A stretch of 64,000 nucleotides of DNA from positions 9,275,597 to 9,339,596 of the forward strand of contig OX155957.1 in the NCBI GenBank assembly GCA_944548615.1, written 5' to 3'. The translations under genes were made by a program, and so were the position numbers. Positions 10,321 through 21,899 of the stretch are shown here, piece by piece. How positions within the stretch are numbered: position 1 is the stretch's first letter; each line of letters begins with the position of its first letter. Under the pieces are notes generated by a model. The model was not told where the DNA came from and did not search any database. It saw nothing but the letters and a program-made list of their open reading frames with translations. The DNA is from Micropterix aruncella (Eukaryota; Arthropoda; Insecta; Lepidoptera; Micropterigidae).

Positions 10321-11755
10321 CCTTCTCAAAAGCCAAGCTTATCCTTTTATATAATAAAATCTCCAATAGAGCCGAATTAAAGCGAATCGCATTAATTAAA
10401 ACGGCGAAAGCTGTTTCTTAAATATAGGATGGCATTTCGAAATACTTCAAAATGAATCATACATACGTTATTAGTCCGAGTGCATAATGAAAAAAACGGC
10501 TCCCCGTGGCAAAGACGATGAAGGCATTAAATTTGCTTATATAGTATATTTGATAAAATGATTGAATTCGTTAAAATGTCATTTCCATAACAGAGTAATG
10601 TAATGTGGAGTACATTTTCTTATAATGTAATTAAAGTACTTTTATAATTTTAACACACTCAAATAGCAACCAAGATATTGGTTTTTCAAAATATTTTCTT
10701 AAATCATTTTTTACCTCTTAAATGGTACTTGTTCAACAAGTTATAAAAAAATAAAATCGGGTAAATTAAAAACCACCGAGATAACGCCGTTTATTTATGT
10801 TGCAATGGCTACCATCTTGGATAACTTCACCTGTAAGTGTCATCATGAGAATAATCCTATGCCACACCGAGTGTCATCATGAATAATCATACGTATATGA
10901 TATAAATATCAATGATCCTCATGGGAATAATCCAAAGGATGTTTTTACTGATTCATGACACCAGGTCCACTTGTACCATGCCTTCGTTAACTTTGCCACG
11001 AAAAACACAATGCTCCCAGACTGTATGTGAATACAGTAACGTCATGGTTCTTGATTTAATCTGTCCCGGCGAAGGGTAACACAGGATAGATGGTCCCGAG
11101 AGTAGAGGGTAACACATGACTGCCATAGAAAGGATCATCAATAGCGTCGACGAGTAAAACCGCCGTAGTTTTGTTTAACGGTGGATCAGCGGCTTTATGC
11201 TATAATAGAGTCTTATATTCTCTTCCCAGTGGCGTGATTCTGTCGTTACAATACGCGGGAGTCTCGCCTGATATGGATATGTTAATCAAGAGTTGACCTG
11301 CTCTCGGTCCGCTCACAGCTGGCGTTATGTAAATTGAACGGTTGGGCGACGGGGCTCCAGAAAGAGGCTATAAGTACGCGGGCCAAACGTAATCGGTCGA
11401 CGGGTCCCGTATGAAGTGCAGTTATTGGCTTGGCCGCCGCGGGCCAATCGCAGCGGTCAACAGCATAGTAATTGATTCTGCGTCCGGATCTCTGTGAACT
11501 GAATTGACTACGACACTTGACTTACGGAGCTGAACTCCGAAATGGGCGTGGTGCAAAAGCGATAGTACGATAGAAAAGCCAGCGAATGTCTAGCGAGCGA
11601 ATCGTAACAGTGGGGCGAGGTATTTTCCAATAAAAAATCGGACGATCGCAATGTTCCTCCAGTGTCATCAAACGGATACGGTCAGATCAAGCAAGCTTGA
11701 AAATGTCTCAAATGAGAGCCTACCTATCTTGGTAGGAAACATAGTAGTGTAATTT
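10321..11755. other. No gene recognised; GC-rich stretch near 11.3-11.6 kb
   Basis: Mostly AT-rich. The segment 11,270-11,600 is richer in GC, holds short repeated motifs (GGGCCAA, twice) and a TATAAGTA-like element at about 11,370, and could be a retroelement promoter remnant. A 62-codon minus-strand frame at 11,141-10,953 has no recognisable match. Confidence 0.3.
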
Positions 11756-11963
11756 GACAATGGGCGTGTTTATTGCCATACGCCAATTTATACGCAGATG
11801 TGCGTGCACATGCGTGTGTGTGTCCTTAATGCTTTTGATCAACCGAACTGAAATTGCAATTCAGTTAATTTTATCTTAACAGAAAATAGTGACCCAGTCG
11901 GGAATCGGACCCGGAATCTTACGTGTAAAATCAGGCGTCTTAGGTAACCACTTTGCCATTTTA
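11756..11963 (-). mobile_element. tRNA-derived SINE, copy B
   Basis: On the minus strand an A-box-like TGGCAAAGTGGTTA and B-box GGTCCGATTCC are followed by a body with CAATTTCAGTTCGGTTGATC, ending in CGCCCATTGTC. It is diverged from copies A and C, and so older or from a different subfamily. Confidence 0.65.
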
Positions 11964-12128
11964 TGTATCATAATACATTAAAATGACAATTTTCATAACA
12001 AATTTACGGTAATAAGCAGGTTTTAAAGATCCAAGACCAAGACCTTTTTAAAGATCTTGGTCTCTCCAGGAAAATAATCAACTCCTTTCTAGAAAAATTA
12101 TCTAAAACCGCGATTTCTGCATCTCAAA

Positions 12129-12478
12129 TTCTATGGCTTCGAAGGGGGAGTGAATGGGTGGTAAGGTGCACGCTCACATGTGGCAAGACAGCTGTCCTAA
12201 ACCTACCACAGCCGGTCGTTAGTTCGGAATCCACCGTTCACCTTCCAGAAGTGTAATAATTATATATATCCTGAGGATACCCCTAATTTGCAGCGTTTGT
12301 AGCTTTATTTCATAGTCTTTGTCTATTTATAGTTTTAATTTTTAATCTGTGTGTTCTTGTTTTTTTTTGTATATGTTTTTTATAACAGCTGCAAATAAAT
12401 AAATAAATAAATAAATAAATAAATATGATGGGCCCGATTTTTGGTCGGTGAATTCCATGGCAGCTCCGTTTGTATTTT
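12129..12478 (+). repeat. Dispersed repeat X, copy 2, split by a LINE tail
   Basis: It matches 815-1012 in reverse. The left part runs CTATGGCTTC to GTGTAATAATTATAT (to about 12,268) and the right part ATGATGGGC to CCGTTTGTATTTTATT (12,425-12,478). The sequence between is absent from copy 1. Confidence 0.65.
12270..12424 (+). mobile_element. Short 5'-truncated LINE tail with AAAT microsatellite, nested in repeat X
   Basis: About 155 bp ending in roughly seven AAAT units. Copy 1 of repeat X provides the empty site. No coding sequence remains. Confidence 0.55.
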
Positions 12479-12869
12479 ATTTAATTTTTTTAGTATTTTA
12501 TTTAACAAATTTAAACGAAATTAAACATTATCAAAGCATGTAGGTGTATTTATTTACGAACATATATTTTTTCAATCGTGTCTGATTTGATGATTAATGA
12601 AATCAGACGATTGTATGAAATCAGATGTTGATGAAAATCAGATGATTTGGAATAATCAGTGTTTGTTTTAAAAATCCTTTTTTCATTAGATAACAAGCTT
12701 TGGTACAATATCCATTTCTCAGTTAGGGTTATATAGAACTATCTACTATATAGCCTTAACGATAATATTAATTATAATTCTTCTAATAAATATAACGTTA
12801 ATGACATGAATCTTTTTCTAACCATTAGTATAAAATTGATAGTTATAAGATTTCTAAACCTTTTATTTT
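12479..12869. other. No feature recognised
   Basis: AT-rich, with repeats of AATCAGATGAT-like motifs near 12,580-12,660. No coding sequence. Confidence 0.35.
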
Positions 12870-12879
12870 CATTTTGCGA

Positions 12880-13312
12880 TGTGTGATTTTGGCGCTTCCG
12901 CTTAATCTTACGCTAAATGGCGATTTGGCCGCCAAATGACCAAAAATCAGAATGAATAGCCGAATAATCGGCTGAACTATTGCTTTGTTTTACACTTTTA
13001 AAATCTGGCTTATCTGCTCTCCAACTACAAGATTATATCTTCATAATTTACATAGATAGGGCATTTTTATAATATTCGATGTGTGAAATCGAAGACTAGC
13101 GGTTTTTTTAGGTAAATATGACGAAACGGATTTTAGGCCATTGTCCAGCAGTCCATTGGATTTAGAAATACGTTTTAAAATAGGTCGTCTGTAATAAAAT
13201 GAGGTAGGTATTCGTCCTGTCAAATATCCATTGAAAAATCGAATAATAATCGGTAGGTATTCGGCCGAATATTAAAAATAGGCCAAATAAGCCGAATATT
13301 TAGCGCAACACC
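12880..13312. mobile_element. Probable degenerate hAT-like MITE
   Basis: The two ends carry similar inverted blocks, ACGCTAAATGGCGATTTGG on the left and, on the minus strand, GCGCTAAATATTCGGC on the right, with internal palindromes of the ATTCGGCCGAAT type. No clear target duplication or transposase was found, so the class is tentative. Confidence 0.35.
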
Positions 13313-14290
13313 AATAAAAACAAAAATAAAAACGGGCAATACATTCCCATTTCAAAATCCTGCAGCTTTTTCGCTATCCCTTGCCTAAAATAATCACGTT
13401 TCCGCATAATTAAGTTCCGAGATGCTCTATTCACTGTCATGAAACGCTTCTAGATGGCCTTCCTCGCGTACACGTCTTGCAACGGCGAATGTATTTTCAG
13501 TACGCCAGGCTTTTTGGTGTCATTGATCTCACTGAGGAAGTTCATTTCATAATTTCCTCCTCGCATTAGTGGTAGCAGATTCGTATATAATACTGCTTGG
13601 TATGCGTTTGCATCATTTTATTAAGACATTCCAATATTGCACTTGCTTTTCTAATTGGCATTTGTTGCAATGGGAGCATTTTTGTTTTATTGTGGATGAC
13701 CCCGAATTTTTCACGAACTGTGTCACTGGCGCTTCCGCCGGTATACGAAAAACAAGCGTTTCTTATTTACTGCAAAATCAAAGCAAAATAAATAATCTAG
13801 CACTCTGGTCCCTAGATAATTGTGACGTTTTACTTATGGTTTCATTATTTTCTTGACTTTATAACAACACGAAGGTAGATTTGATTTGGAAAAGTAAATC
13901 ACAATTTTTTCATTAATTATCTTCTTGCTGTTTTATTCTTGCTATACTTTTTTCTAGTAGGTACCTACTATAACGAACCGCGTTGGATGTACTGCCTAAT
14001 ACCCGCTACCTATCAAACATACTGTTTTATCAAAAGTGCTAGATGAATCAAATAGACATTACATTACGTTGCATAACGTTATCTAATGTAATTTACTAAT
14101 TGATCAGAATGCAATATAAAATAGCGTCTAAATATATTAAATAAGACGCCCCTCTTGTGAATTGCCACTGCAACAATGAAAGTGTTTTTCACGGAGGCGC
14201 ACGCGGTTTGATGTGCGTCCTGCATAATTGATTAATTAGTGTATTAGATTGCTTAATGCCATAGTCGCTTTTGGCAGCTCTGATTTTACT
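13313..14290. other. No gene recognised
   Basis: The 95-codon plus-strand frame at 13,569-13,856 has no recognisable motif. The rest is AT-rich unassigned sequence. Confidence 0.35.
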
Positions 14291-14292
14291 AC

Positions 14293-14540
14293 GACATGCA
14301 ATGTGTGGATGGCCCTCATAGTTTCATAAATGTATTACTCTTCTCTTATGTTCAATAGGGCGTCGTTCATGGTATAACAGTATGGCGGCGCAATTTAGAT
14401 GGCGCTCTAAAAATGCCTATACGGTTTTAAATAATAATATAATATATATAATTTTAAATAATAATAAAAGGATGTTGAAATCACAGTTCTTATTATTTTA
14501 ATATCATTTACAAAAAGATGCCAATTTTTAACACGCTTTT
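14293..14540 (+). repeat. Dispersed repeat F, copy 1
   Basis: Shared landmarks in order: ATGTGTGGATGGCCCTCATAG, TATAACAGTATGGC, GGCGCTCTAA, TTCTTATTATTTTAATAT and AAAGATGCCAATTTT. Other copies are at 16,145-16,290, 20,880-21,880 and 63,030-63,330. It is probably a non-autonomous element of unknown class. Confidence 0.55.
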
Positions 14541-14790
14541 ATTAGGTCGACCTGTATGTAACTAACTATGTAATGGAATCTAAGGTAACTAATTTAACCA
14601 TCTTCCAAGGATCGTAGCGTCATGAAAATTGGCAGCTGTATGTAGTTCTGATGACAATACAATAATATGGTACTGTCAAACTGATCTGATGATAGAGTCG
14701 GAAGATATGAACTGGAATTTCATGATGGAACATCGTATCATAGCTGTGTTTGGACTTGTTAGAAAAGTCTTGGAATGAACTTTGGTTGGT
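14533..14790 (-). mobile_element. Dispersed repeat Y (LINE-like 3' end), copy 1
   Basis: On the minus strand it matches 41,982-42,245 almost throughout: CAAAGTTCATTCCAAGAC, AACAGCTATGATACGATG, ACATACAGCTGCCAATTTTC, and the end ACAGGTCGACCTAATAAAAG. It abuts repeat F copy 1 at its 3' end and may have inserted there. Confidence 0.6.
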
Positions 14791-14836
14791 GCGAAGTAAT
14801 GTGCGCATACCAAGTAATGTAGATGTAATGGTGCGT

Positions 14837-14940
14837 CGAAAGTACTACAAGTAATGGTGTCGTATAGTTGGCCGCGAAAGTCGTGGAAAGTACTACAAGT
14901 AATGGTGTCGTATAGTTGGCGCGTATAGTTGGCCGCAAAG
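14837..14940. repeat. 48-bp direct duplication
   Basis: The block GAAAGTACTACAAGTAATGG to GTCGTATAGTTGGC occurs twice head to tail. Confidence 0.7.
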
Positions 14941-16144
14941 CGTGTTTTTAGTGTTAGATTGATCAGACCTAAGAATAAAGTTAAGGTGACATGATACATG
15001 GGAACGACCATATCTGAATATTTTTAGTTATAATTTTTTTCAAAAATATAAGCATTCATTTAAAAAAAGTTTCTAAGCGAAATCCTCGATAAGGAACCAT
15101 TTTACAATTTGGACTCAAAAAAGTTGCTCATTGCCGTTCCAAGTTGCTCGTTGCTCCGGGACATGATTTCGAAAATTTCAGGCGTGATACTCCTACAATG
15201 TAAGCGGTGAGTGTGTTTTATTTTATAATTTCATTAAATTGACTGGTTAATTCTCTAGCGTCGCGCTTAGCCACATTTTTTATTTAGGTCCTAAATTCAT
15301 TACAAATAATTAAAGTGAGAGCACTCTGAGAGTTATTCTAAATATGCTTTGCTATAAACACCCTTATAGCACCACTGCGCAAAGATAGTTATTCTGTGGT
15401 AGCGCTGCGATAGAAAATGTGGATGCGTCCGGTCGCCGGCGCGAGCGGACGTAGAATCTGAGCCTGACGCTTCGTCAACGCTGGATTTTTATTGGTCGAA
15501 CCCTACAAAATTGACTCCGCTTATTTCTGCGCGTGTCCGCCCATTTCGGATATTTTTCTGAGGTTTCATGTACTAAAAGTAGTGCACTGATATAATTACA
15601 ATGTAATTATTACATTATTGCTAAAAGTTAACGCTTCAATTTTATTATATATTTCTATGTGGACATTCAAATAAAATAGTGGGTCACGAAAGGAAGGAAG
15701 AACGGTCAGGCTGCCTTATATAATCAATGCCTCCATTATCAAAATGATTTCAAACAATCAGAAACTGCGATCCCTCCCATTAACAACTCAGTATATCATC
15801 GAATCCTCAGAGAGTTATAGATGCCTCAAATCTCGCTGTCCCGTCGAAACTGCTGACAGACCTCGTTTCGGCAACGCAGTCGCGACGATCGCACGGCACG
15901 ACCAGCGGACGTGCGGTCGCAACACCGCAACAACTGCAATTTTTAGCACCGATAATTGCGACAAGTTGCGTAGAAGACAAAAAAACTACAAGATCTGAAT
16001 AGCGTAACACTACCGCACCAGTTACGTTCGCTCGCCCGGATGCGGCGCTTTCCTCTCTCATCGCTCGTTTGGGACATCTACTAATTATGCCAATTTACTG
16101 TACGAGGCTGTAATTAAAACAATACGGTTGAGCAATAACAAAGA
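14941..16144. other. No gene recognised
   Basis: It includes two GC-richer patches (15,420-15,560 and 15,830-16,070). The open frames at 15,744-15,998 and its antisense look like chance effects of composition. No element ends could be defined. Confidence 0.3.
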
Positions 16145-16392
16145 TAGGCCATTGCATATGTGGCAAATATATCCGTTCATACTGCCTATACGGTATCAAA
16201 GAAAATTTTAAATCATAGCTTTTATTATTTTAATATTATTTACATAATGACGTATTTTTTTTATTTCGTATACAGCTTTCAATACGTAATAATAAGGTTC
16301 CGGGTTCGATTTCCGACTGGGTCACCATATGCCGTTGGGATAAAATCAATGGAATTGCATTTCCAATTCTATCAAATGAATGCACATATATG
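16145..16392 (+). repeat. Repeat F copy 2 (partial) joined to a partial SINE, copy D
   Basis: Bases 16,145-16,285 match repeat F (TACGGTATCAAAG, TTTTATTATTTTAATATT). They are followed at 16,288-16,390 by the B-box and body of the tRNA-derived SINE in plus orientation (GGTTCGATTTCCGACTGGG, then AATTGCATTTCC). The SINE A-box is missing. Confidence 0.5.
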
Positions 16393-16948
16393 TATTTTTT
16401 TATGGAGAAGATTTTTATGACATGGTAATTTCGGGAGAGATGGACCAGCGGGAGAGACGGACCACCTAAATTTCTCCCAAACTCAAGTTATTTTTTAAAA
16501 ATCTGGCAGCACTGAAATAGTCCTATCGAAGCAGTGCAAATTGTACAAAATAAGACGGCCGTATTTCGTTTTGTTTTTTAGAAAAAATGAGAAAAATGTT
16601 TTCACAGTGTAAGTTTTTTTCTCTATGTTTGCAGTCATAACGAAGGTATGTAGCGAATATTGAATTTCTTTTATTAAAACTAGCATCACTGTACTTGCAT
16701 GTTCTCAAAGCGGCAATATAGCCTAAAAAAATTCGATAAACATTTATGCCTTTAGTGTGAGGGGTTGAACCGTCTGTCCTCACGTATAGAAAAGATGGCC
16801 CAGATATATTGCTAGTGAGATGGACCACTTCAAATTTGGTTTTTTGATATTTTGGTAGTTGTTTAAGTATTGTGTATTTGTTGATGTTTAATTTTCGAAT
16901 TGTCAGAAATGCGTTGAACATAAGTGAGTTTAAAAGTGGCTTTTGGAG

Positions 16949-17073
16949 GAAAATGAAGGCTGTTCTAACCAATGCTGTTAAGGCTCCTGAAAGACGGACT
17001 GGGAATGAATAACGCCGCAAAAACATTTGGAACATAAAATCACGTTTGAGCGGACCTTAAAGAATAAAAAAAT
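16949..17073 (+). pseudogene. Pogo-like transposase N-terminal HTH, broken
   Basis: One frame gives M-K-A-V-L-T-N-A-V-K-A-P. After a one-base shift the next gives K-D-G-L-G-M-N-N-A-A-K-T-F-G-T, and then I-K-S-R-L. Together they follow the pogo HTH pattern (A-x-x-x-V, G-x-S/N-x-x-A-A-x-x-F-G, S-x-L). Frameshift and stops make it non-functional. No catalytic domain remains. Confidence 0.5.
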
Positions 17074-17188
17074 ATCCAAAGTATTGTTTATTTTTGCTAG
17101 ATCCATCTCATCTTAGTAGGTGGTCCAACTCACCCATAAGTGTGGGAGAGATGGACCAAGGCTACCTTTTCTTTTTGCTGTCGTTTTG

Positions 17189-17307
<119 letters not shown>

Positions 17308-17469
17308 ATGGTAGAGTATTGTTGGAGACTCGGTCCAACATACCCACAACAAAAAAGTAATTTCTATAGAATCGAAATCGCAAACACGCTCGAATATACA
17401 CGAGCCAGCTGCAATTGATTTCCAACTAAATTCGGCATTTTATGCAGTCAAACGATGACTAATGTCATT

Positions 17470-17960
17470 TCTTCTGATCGATACGAATTGACACACTTAT
17501 TTCTCACCCCACTCCCCCCGCAAACTATTGCATCACTACATACACTATAGAAAGCAGTACATTCGACACATATTTTATCATTCCCTGGCGGACGGTAACC
17601 GCTCATCTACAAGTACTCGCGCTTTTCATTACCTTCGAGTCAACCAAACCACGCATAGTATACGCGATCATCATTATCTTCGAATCTCTCGCGGCGCTTC
17701 ACACTTCGGACACAAAACCACGACTTCACCTCGCGCCCACACTACCTACACACCGGCGAAATATCAATCAAGGCGTTACGAACTGGCAACCTATCACAGA
17801 CCTTCTGATTAAATACTTCAACTTCAACTACAACGACGTTCAATAACGGAGAAAACTTACCGATGAGAACCACCCTTCGCTCACAATCAATTGGAGTCTA
17901 GTGAAGGGTGGCAACTCTCATACTGGTGACCCCGACGTGATATTCACGTTTTGATAATAA
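17470..17960 (+). mobile_element. Partial LTR and primer-binding site of a Mag-like Ty3/gypsy element
   Basis: The segment ends CAACTCTCA and is followed by TGGTGACCCCGACGTGA at 17,924-17,940, the style of primer-binding site used by Mag-type gypsy elements of Lepidoptera. A CCACCCTTC/GAAGGGTGG stem lies just before it. No gag or pol follows. The 5' end is not defined. Confidence 0.4.
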
Positions 17961-18298
17961 TAGTATATTCACATAATACCATAAGCGTGTGTTTTACTCA
18001 TTCACAAAAAAAAAATCGGTTGTCTGTAAAGTCAGTTTACTGACGATAGTTGAACGTGACAACGTCATAAGAAAATACTGATGGAATGGTTGCATTTGAA
18101 GCAGTTTCATTGATATTATTTATTACAAACACCCAAAAATATATGCTTTTATACTCACCGATTTAACTACAACATGTAAATGTATTATTGTATAGCAGTA
18201 TAATTGTTTATTGTTTAAAGTTTATTGTTTTTTGTAATTTGAAAGTTTGAAATCTCAAACTGTTAAATAACGGTTTGAGAAGCGTTTGAGCACGCTGC

Positions 18299-18371
18299 GC
18301 CATCTAGCGGTAGGTAATACGTCGTAAATAAACAATATCAGCGACATTTTACTAACCGCTAGATAGCGCAT
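18299..18371. repeat. Short foldback, about 30-bp arms
   Basis: GCGCCATCTAGCGGTAGGTA pairs with TACTAACCGCTAGATAGCGC. The right half resembles 28,083-28,135, so this is a small dispersed foldback family. Confidence 0.6.
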
Positions 18372-18772
18372 CGTAATGATAGCTTTTCATACTTTTTTAT
18401 TTTTTTTTAAATAAAAGTTGCTTACTTCGTTGCACTTTGTTGTACCCACAAGAAAATTGTCCGTTCAGTAATAACATTCCGTATATCAAGAATACATATA
18501 AAATTATGTCAAGAATTTAAATCAATCTAGTGATTTTCATTCGTACTATTTTAGACTGAGGTTAGTAAATAATTCTTGTCGCAACCGGTAGATGGCAGCA
18601 TTTATATTGAATAATAAATATAATAAATGGAACGCCTCAGAGCAAGGTAACGCCGCATGAGTCATGTTTTTTCGTGCGTGCAGCCGGCCCATCGAATTAT
18701 AAGACGTTGTAACGTCAAAAAAATGGGCCCCAAATAAAAGTGGTCCATCTCTCCTCAACTTACCCTATCCAC

Positions 18773-19384
18773 TTTTTCGTAATTCGCCACTAGATGGCGC
18801 TGCAGCACATCAACTTTTATTCAACCGATCGCCATGGAAATTGGTATACACTATTACCATATATAATCAATGAAATTCCTAAAGATCGCATAGATACTAT
18901 ATAAATCTTAGAAGTTTCATTGTCGTAGTGAACGAGTCGGCCTATCACGCTTCCGCGGTAACTCTCAACGTGACAATGAGCGGTTTTGGCCTTTCAATGT
19001 CGTGTCACGCCTTCCGAACCCCGACCCAGCATTAAGTGCTAACAACCGCAAATTCTCCTCTCTCTCGGTTTCTTCCAACTCGAAAAGAAAGTCGAACGAT
19101 TGATATCTCCACTTCAACGGAGCCCGAAATACTGCTAATCTGCCTTCCACTTTTTAAACCGACAGAGAGACTTGTGCGTTTCGCTGGGAACGATGACTAT
19201 GGATGACAATGATGGGAATATTGTGCCAGCTCATAATGGAAGGTTATTCGTATATATCCGAATGGCGTTATTGTCATTGACTCCGAATCGCGTCTATCGC
19301 ACGTCCATTAAGGGCTTGTTTGACTACTTGAGTTGGATACACCTAGCCAGGTGAAATCACCTTCATTGAATTAATATGTATAAC
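18773..19384. other. No gene recognised
   Basis: Unassigned sequence between the pogo-like span and a LINE fragment. Confidence 0.35.
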
Positions 19385-20290
19385 GCCCACATAGATCACA
19401 TAGTTCTCAAGGCCAACAAAATGTTAGGATTCTTGTTCAGAGTATGCAGGCTGTTCCGCGACACCCTCGCCTTTAAATTATTATATTACGCATATATTAG
19501 AAGCGTAGACGTAGAATAGACCGCAGGAGTGCGAATGTGGACTGTGAGTGACTGCGTTTAGAGGAATAGAAAGAGATGCTGCATACGACTTTACCTCTAT
19601 CCTTGTCGTCAGTCGCGCATGCGCGTTTACCCATAGCATAGCAAACTTATAGCGTCGAAGCGTTGCCATAGTGATATATAAACGTTGCCATAGTGATATA
19701 TTTACGTGTGTCCCGTGCATGCGCGACTAAACAAGGATAGAGGGAGTGGTCCCATATGCAGGTATCTCTTTCGATTCCGCAATCGCATTCTCAGGCTGGT
19801 CTCGCGCTCTATTCTAGTACATCTCTGGTTAAAAGTGTCTTAGAATTCGGATCTACTATATGGTCCCTGATGTATGCCGCTTCCGTCAGCAAGGTTGAAG
19901 GGGTCCAAAGGCGGTTCTTGCGACACCTAAATAGGCGTGAGCACACGAACATCGAGACATACGAGGAACGAGCGCTTTTCTATAATAGACGTGCCTATAC
20001 CATAGCCGACATGTCTTTCCTCTATGACATTCTGTATAGCACAATAGACTGTCCAGTTTTAACAGAGCGGATATCCCTGATAGTACCACCAGAAGTACGC
20101 GAATTTCTCGTTTGTTTCATGTGCCAAGATGTAATACAAGCCACTCCGGCAATTCCGCTATGATGGTTGAGTACTTAGTTCGTTCAATAATAGGTTTAAT
20201 GATCTTGACATTTTCTCGCTAGGCAAAAATCCTTTTATTCACGCAGTTAGAGAAAAGCTTAGGATCACTTATTAAAGTAATGATGATAAA
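19385..20290 (+). pseudogene. LINE reverse-transcriptase C-terminal fragments, split by a foldback MITE
   Basis: The left piece (19,385-19,513) reads N-A-H-I-D-H-I-V-L-K-A-N-K-M-L-G-F and L-L-Y-Y-A-Y-I-R-S. The right piece (19,820-20,163 and beyond) reads S-L-V-K-S-V-L-E-F-G-S-T-I-W-S, then V-E-G-V-Q-R-R-F-L-R-H-L-N and A-D-M-S-F-L-Y-D-I-L. These are classic post-palm segments of jockey/RTE-like LINE polymerases. After a frame change the end reads about D-I-F-S-L-G-K-N-P-F-I-H-A-V to a stop near 20,275. The two pieces overlap by a few codons and differ, so they may come from two copies. No EN or RT palm is present. Confidence 0.7.
19513..19822. mobile_element. Foldback MITE with ~130-bp inverted repeats and TA ends
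   Basis: The left arm starts GAATAGACCGC and the right arm, reversed, GAATAGAGCGC. Further matched blocks are GAAAGAGAT, TGCATA, CTCTATCCTTG and TCGCGCATGC. It is flanked by TA on both sides, consistent with a Tc1/mariner-mobilised MITE. A direct duplication GTTGCCATAGTGATATAT lies in the loop. Confidence 0.65.
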
Positions 20291-20620
20291 GACTATATTT
20301 TTTAATTTGTGGTGAACATGTATGTGTTTAGCCATATCGATCCCACATTTTCTCCCCTCTCCCTTCCTTCTCCCTTCCTTATACCGATACATTTGAATAT
20401 ATATGTTTCTTTTTTTTTTCTAAATTATTTTATTTTTAAGTAGGTGCTATATATTTTTTGATAATTTACAATGTATAAATTTCTATACCAGTGATATTTT
20501 ACAATGTTTTTTCTTAAGAATAAAATAAGCTGTATACATTTTGGTTAATAAATAGTTAAATCAATTGATATATTAAGTTACACAATGTACTTTCGCTTCT
20601 CCTTTTTCTTATTTTAGGCG
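20291..20620 (+). other. AT-rich 3' UTR-like tail of the LINE fragment
   Basis: It follows the broken polymerase end and includes CCCTTCCTTCTCCCTTCC and several AATAAA-like motifs. The end is not clear. Confidence 0.35.
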
Positions 20621-20879
20621 AATAGCAAGTACCAACGAAGGTGATTTCTGCGACCATAAATCTGTCTAATCAAATTGTGGAATGGTTCATGCTCACGTTG
20701 GGAAGTTTGACGATACTCCTCTGGGTTATAATCATGGCGTAAGCACGCGTAAGTCTTGCTCTCTGAAATTTTCGGCTTGCAGTTTTCACCCCACGCCGAT
20801 ATCCATTCGAGAAAAGTACGATCTGCGTAGATCGCTCAACGTTGTACAACAATTTGGCAAAAATGATTTTACTATGAAA
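20621..20879. other. No feature recognised
   Basis: No recognisable gene. Overlapping short frames on both strands look accidental. Confidence 0.3.
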
Positions 20880-21880
20880 CGCAACGTGTAGATGGTACTT
20901 ATAGTTCCAAAAAAATAATTAATCTTTTATTATCATGTGGCGACTTTCGTGTTATCATAGTATGGGGACGCACTGTAGATGGTGCTCTAAGCCGTCTGTA
21001 GGATATAAAATAATAAAATAATAACAAACATTTTTTTATATCATAGCTCTTATATTTTAATATTATTTACATAAAGATGTCAATTTTAATTTGGTATACA
21101 GGTTTTAGTACGTAATAATAACGCACTTTCGTTCAGATAGGTACCCAAACTTTCTTGATTCGTAGACCCCTCGCTGTTTTCCGTAAACCCCTGCCTGAAT
21201 TTTCCTGAACTTACTAACATTAAAAGTTTCTTGACGGCTGGAACAGTACTGATCGCCTACATAGGGTTTTTGGTAATGTGGACAGTTGTAAAAAATTAAA
21301 AATATGTACAATTTTTATTTGTTTATTCCTAAGCGTCCACGACCTTAAAGTAACGAATCATTTGGGAAGGCCGCACATAAGTGCACATGTAGCACTATCT
21401 CGCTTGCTCATTCATGTGGCGCGTTTATCCTACTCGCTCGCACGGATACCCATTGAAGCGCAGTTTTTCCATTTATCTCATTCGCACCTTCCCTCGTTAG
21501 TCATGTGCGCTGGCCTCTTTAACGACTAGTGATGCAATTTGAGTTGAGTGTTGATTTCATTCCGTGATACTTGTGACGCGCGCGTTTGTTTATTGCTATG
21601 ATTATAATTTTAAAATACTATGCTGTACACAAAATCTGTTTAAGAAGTGATACGACATTAACGGATCGCCTGAATGCTTATGGTGACCTGCCTAGATGGA
21701 GTCCACTAACGTGGACCCCCATTTACATCTCGTGCACCCCGATTTTTGTTTCTCACTGACATGGACCCCCTGCGAATCGAAATCGACCCCTGGGGGTCCA
21801 TATAGACCACTTTGGGAATCACTGAGATGGACGAATAGATAGCATTCTATCTCTCCGTATTATTTTTAATACGAATAACC
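20880..21880 (+). repeat. Dispersed repeat F, copy 3, interrupted by a hAT-like MITE
   Basis: The left part (20,882-21,137) has GCAACGTGTAGATGG, GTGGCGACTTTCGTG, GTGCTCTAAG and TTTGGTATACAGG. The right part (21,825-21,880) has GCATTCTATCTCTCCGTATT. Copy 4 at 63,030-63,330 is continuous across the same point (CGTTCAGATAG to GCATTCTATCTC) and so shows the unoccupied site. Confidence 0.65.
21138..21824. mobile_element. hAT-like non-autonomous element inserted in repeat F
   Basis: The right end reads, on the minus strand, CAGTGATTCCCAAAGTGG, a common hAT terminus. The left end has GGTACCCAAACTTTCTTG. Bodies near both ends contain GACCCC/GGGGTC-rich subterminal blocks. The flanking AGATAGG/AGATGGA may be a decayed 8-bp duplication. 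No transposase. Confidence 0.6.
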
Positions 21881-21899
21881 GGGAGGGTCTGGCCACGGT

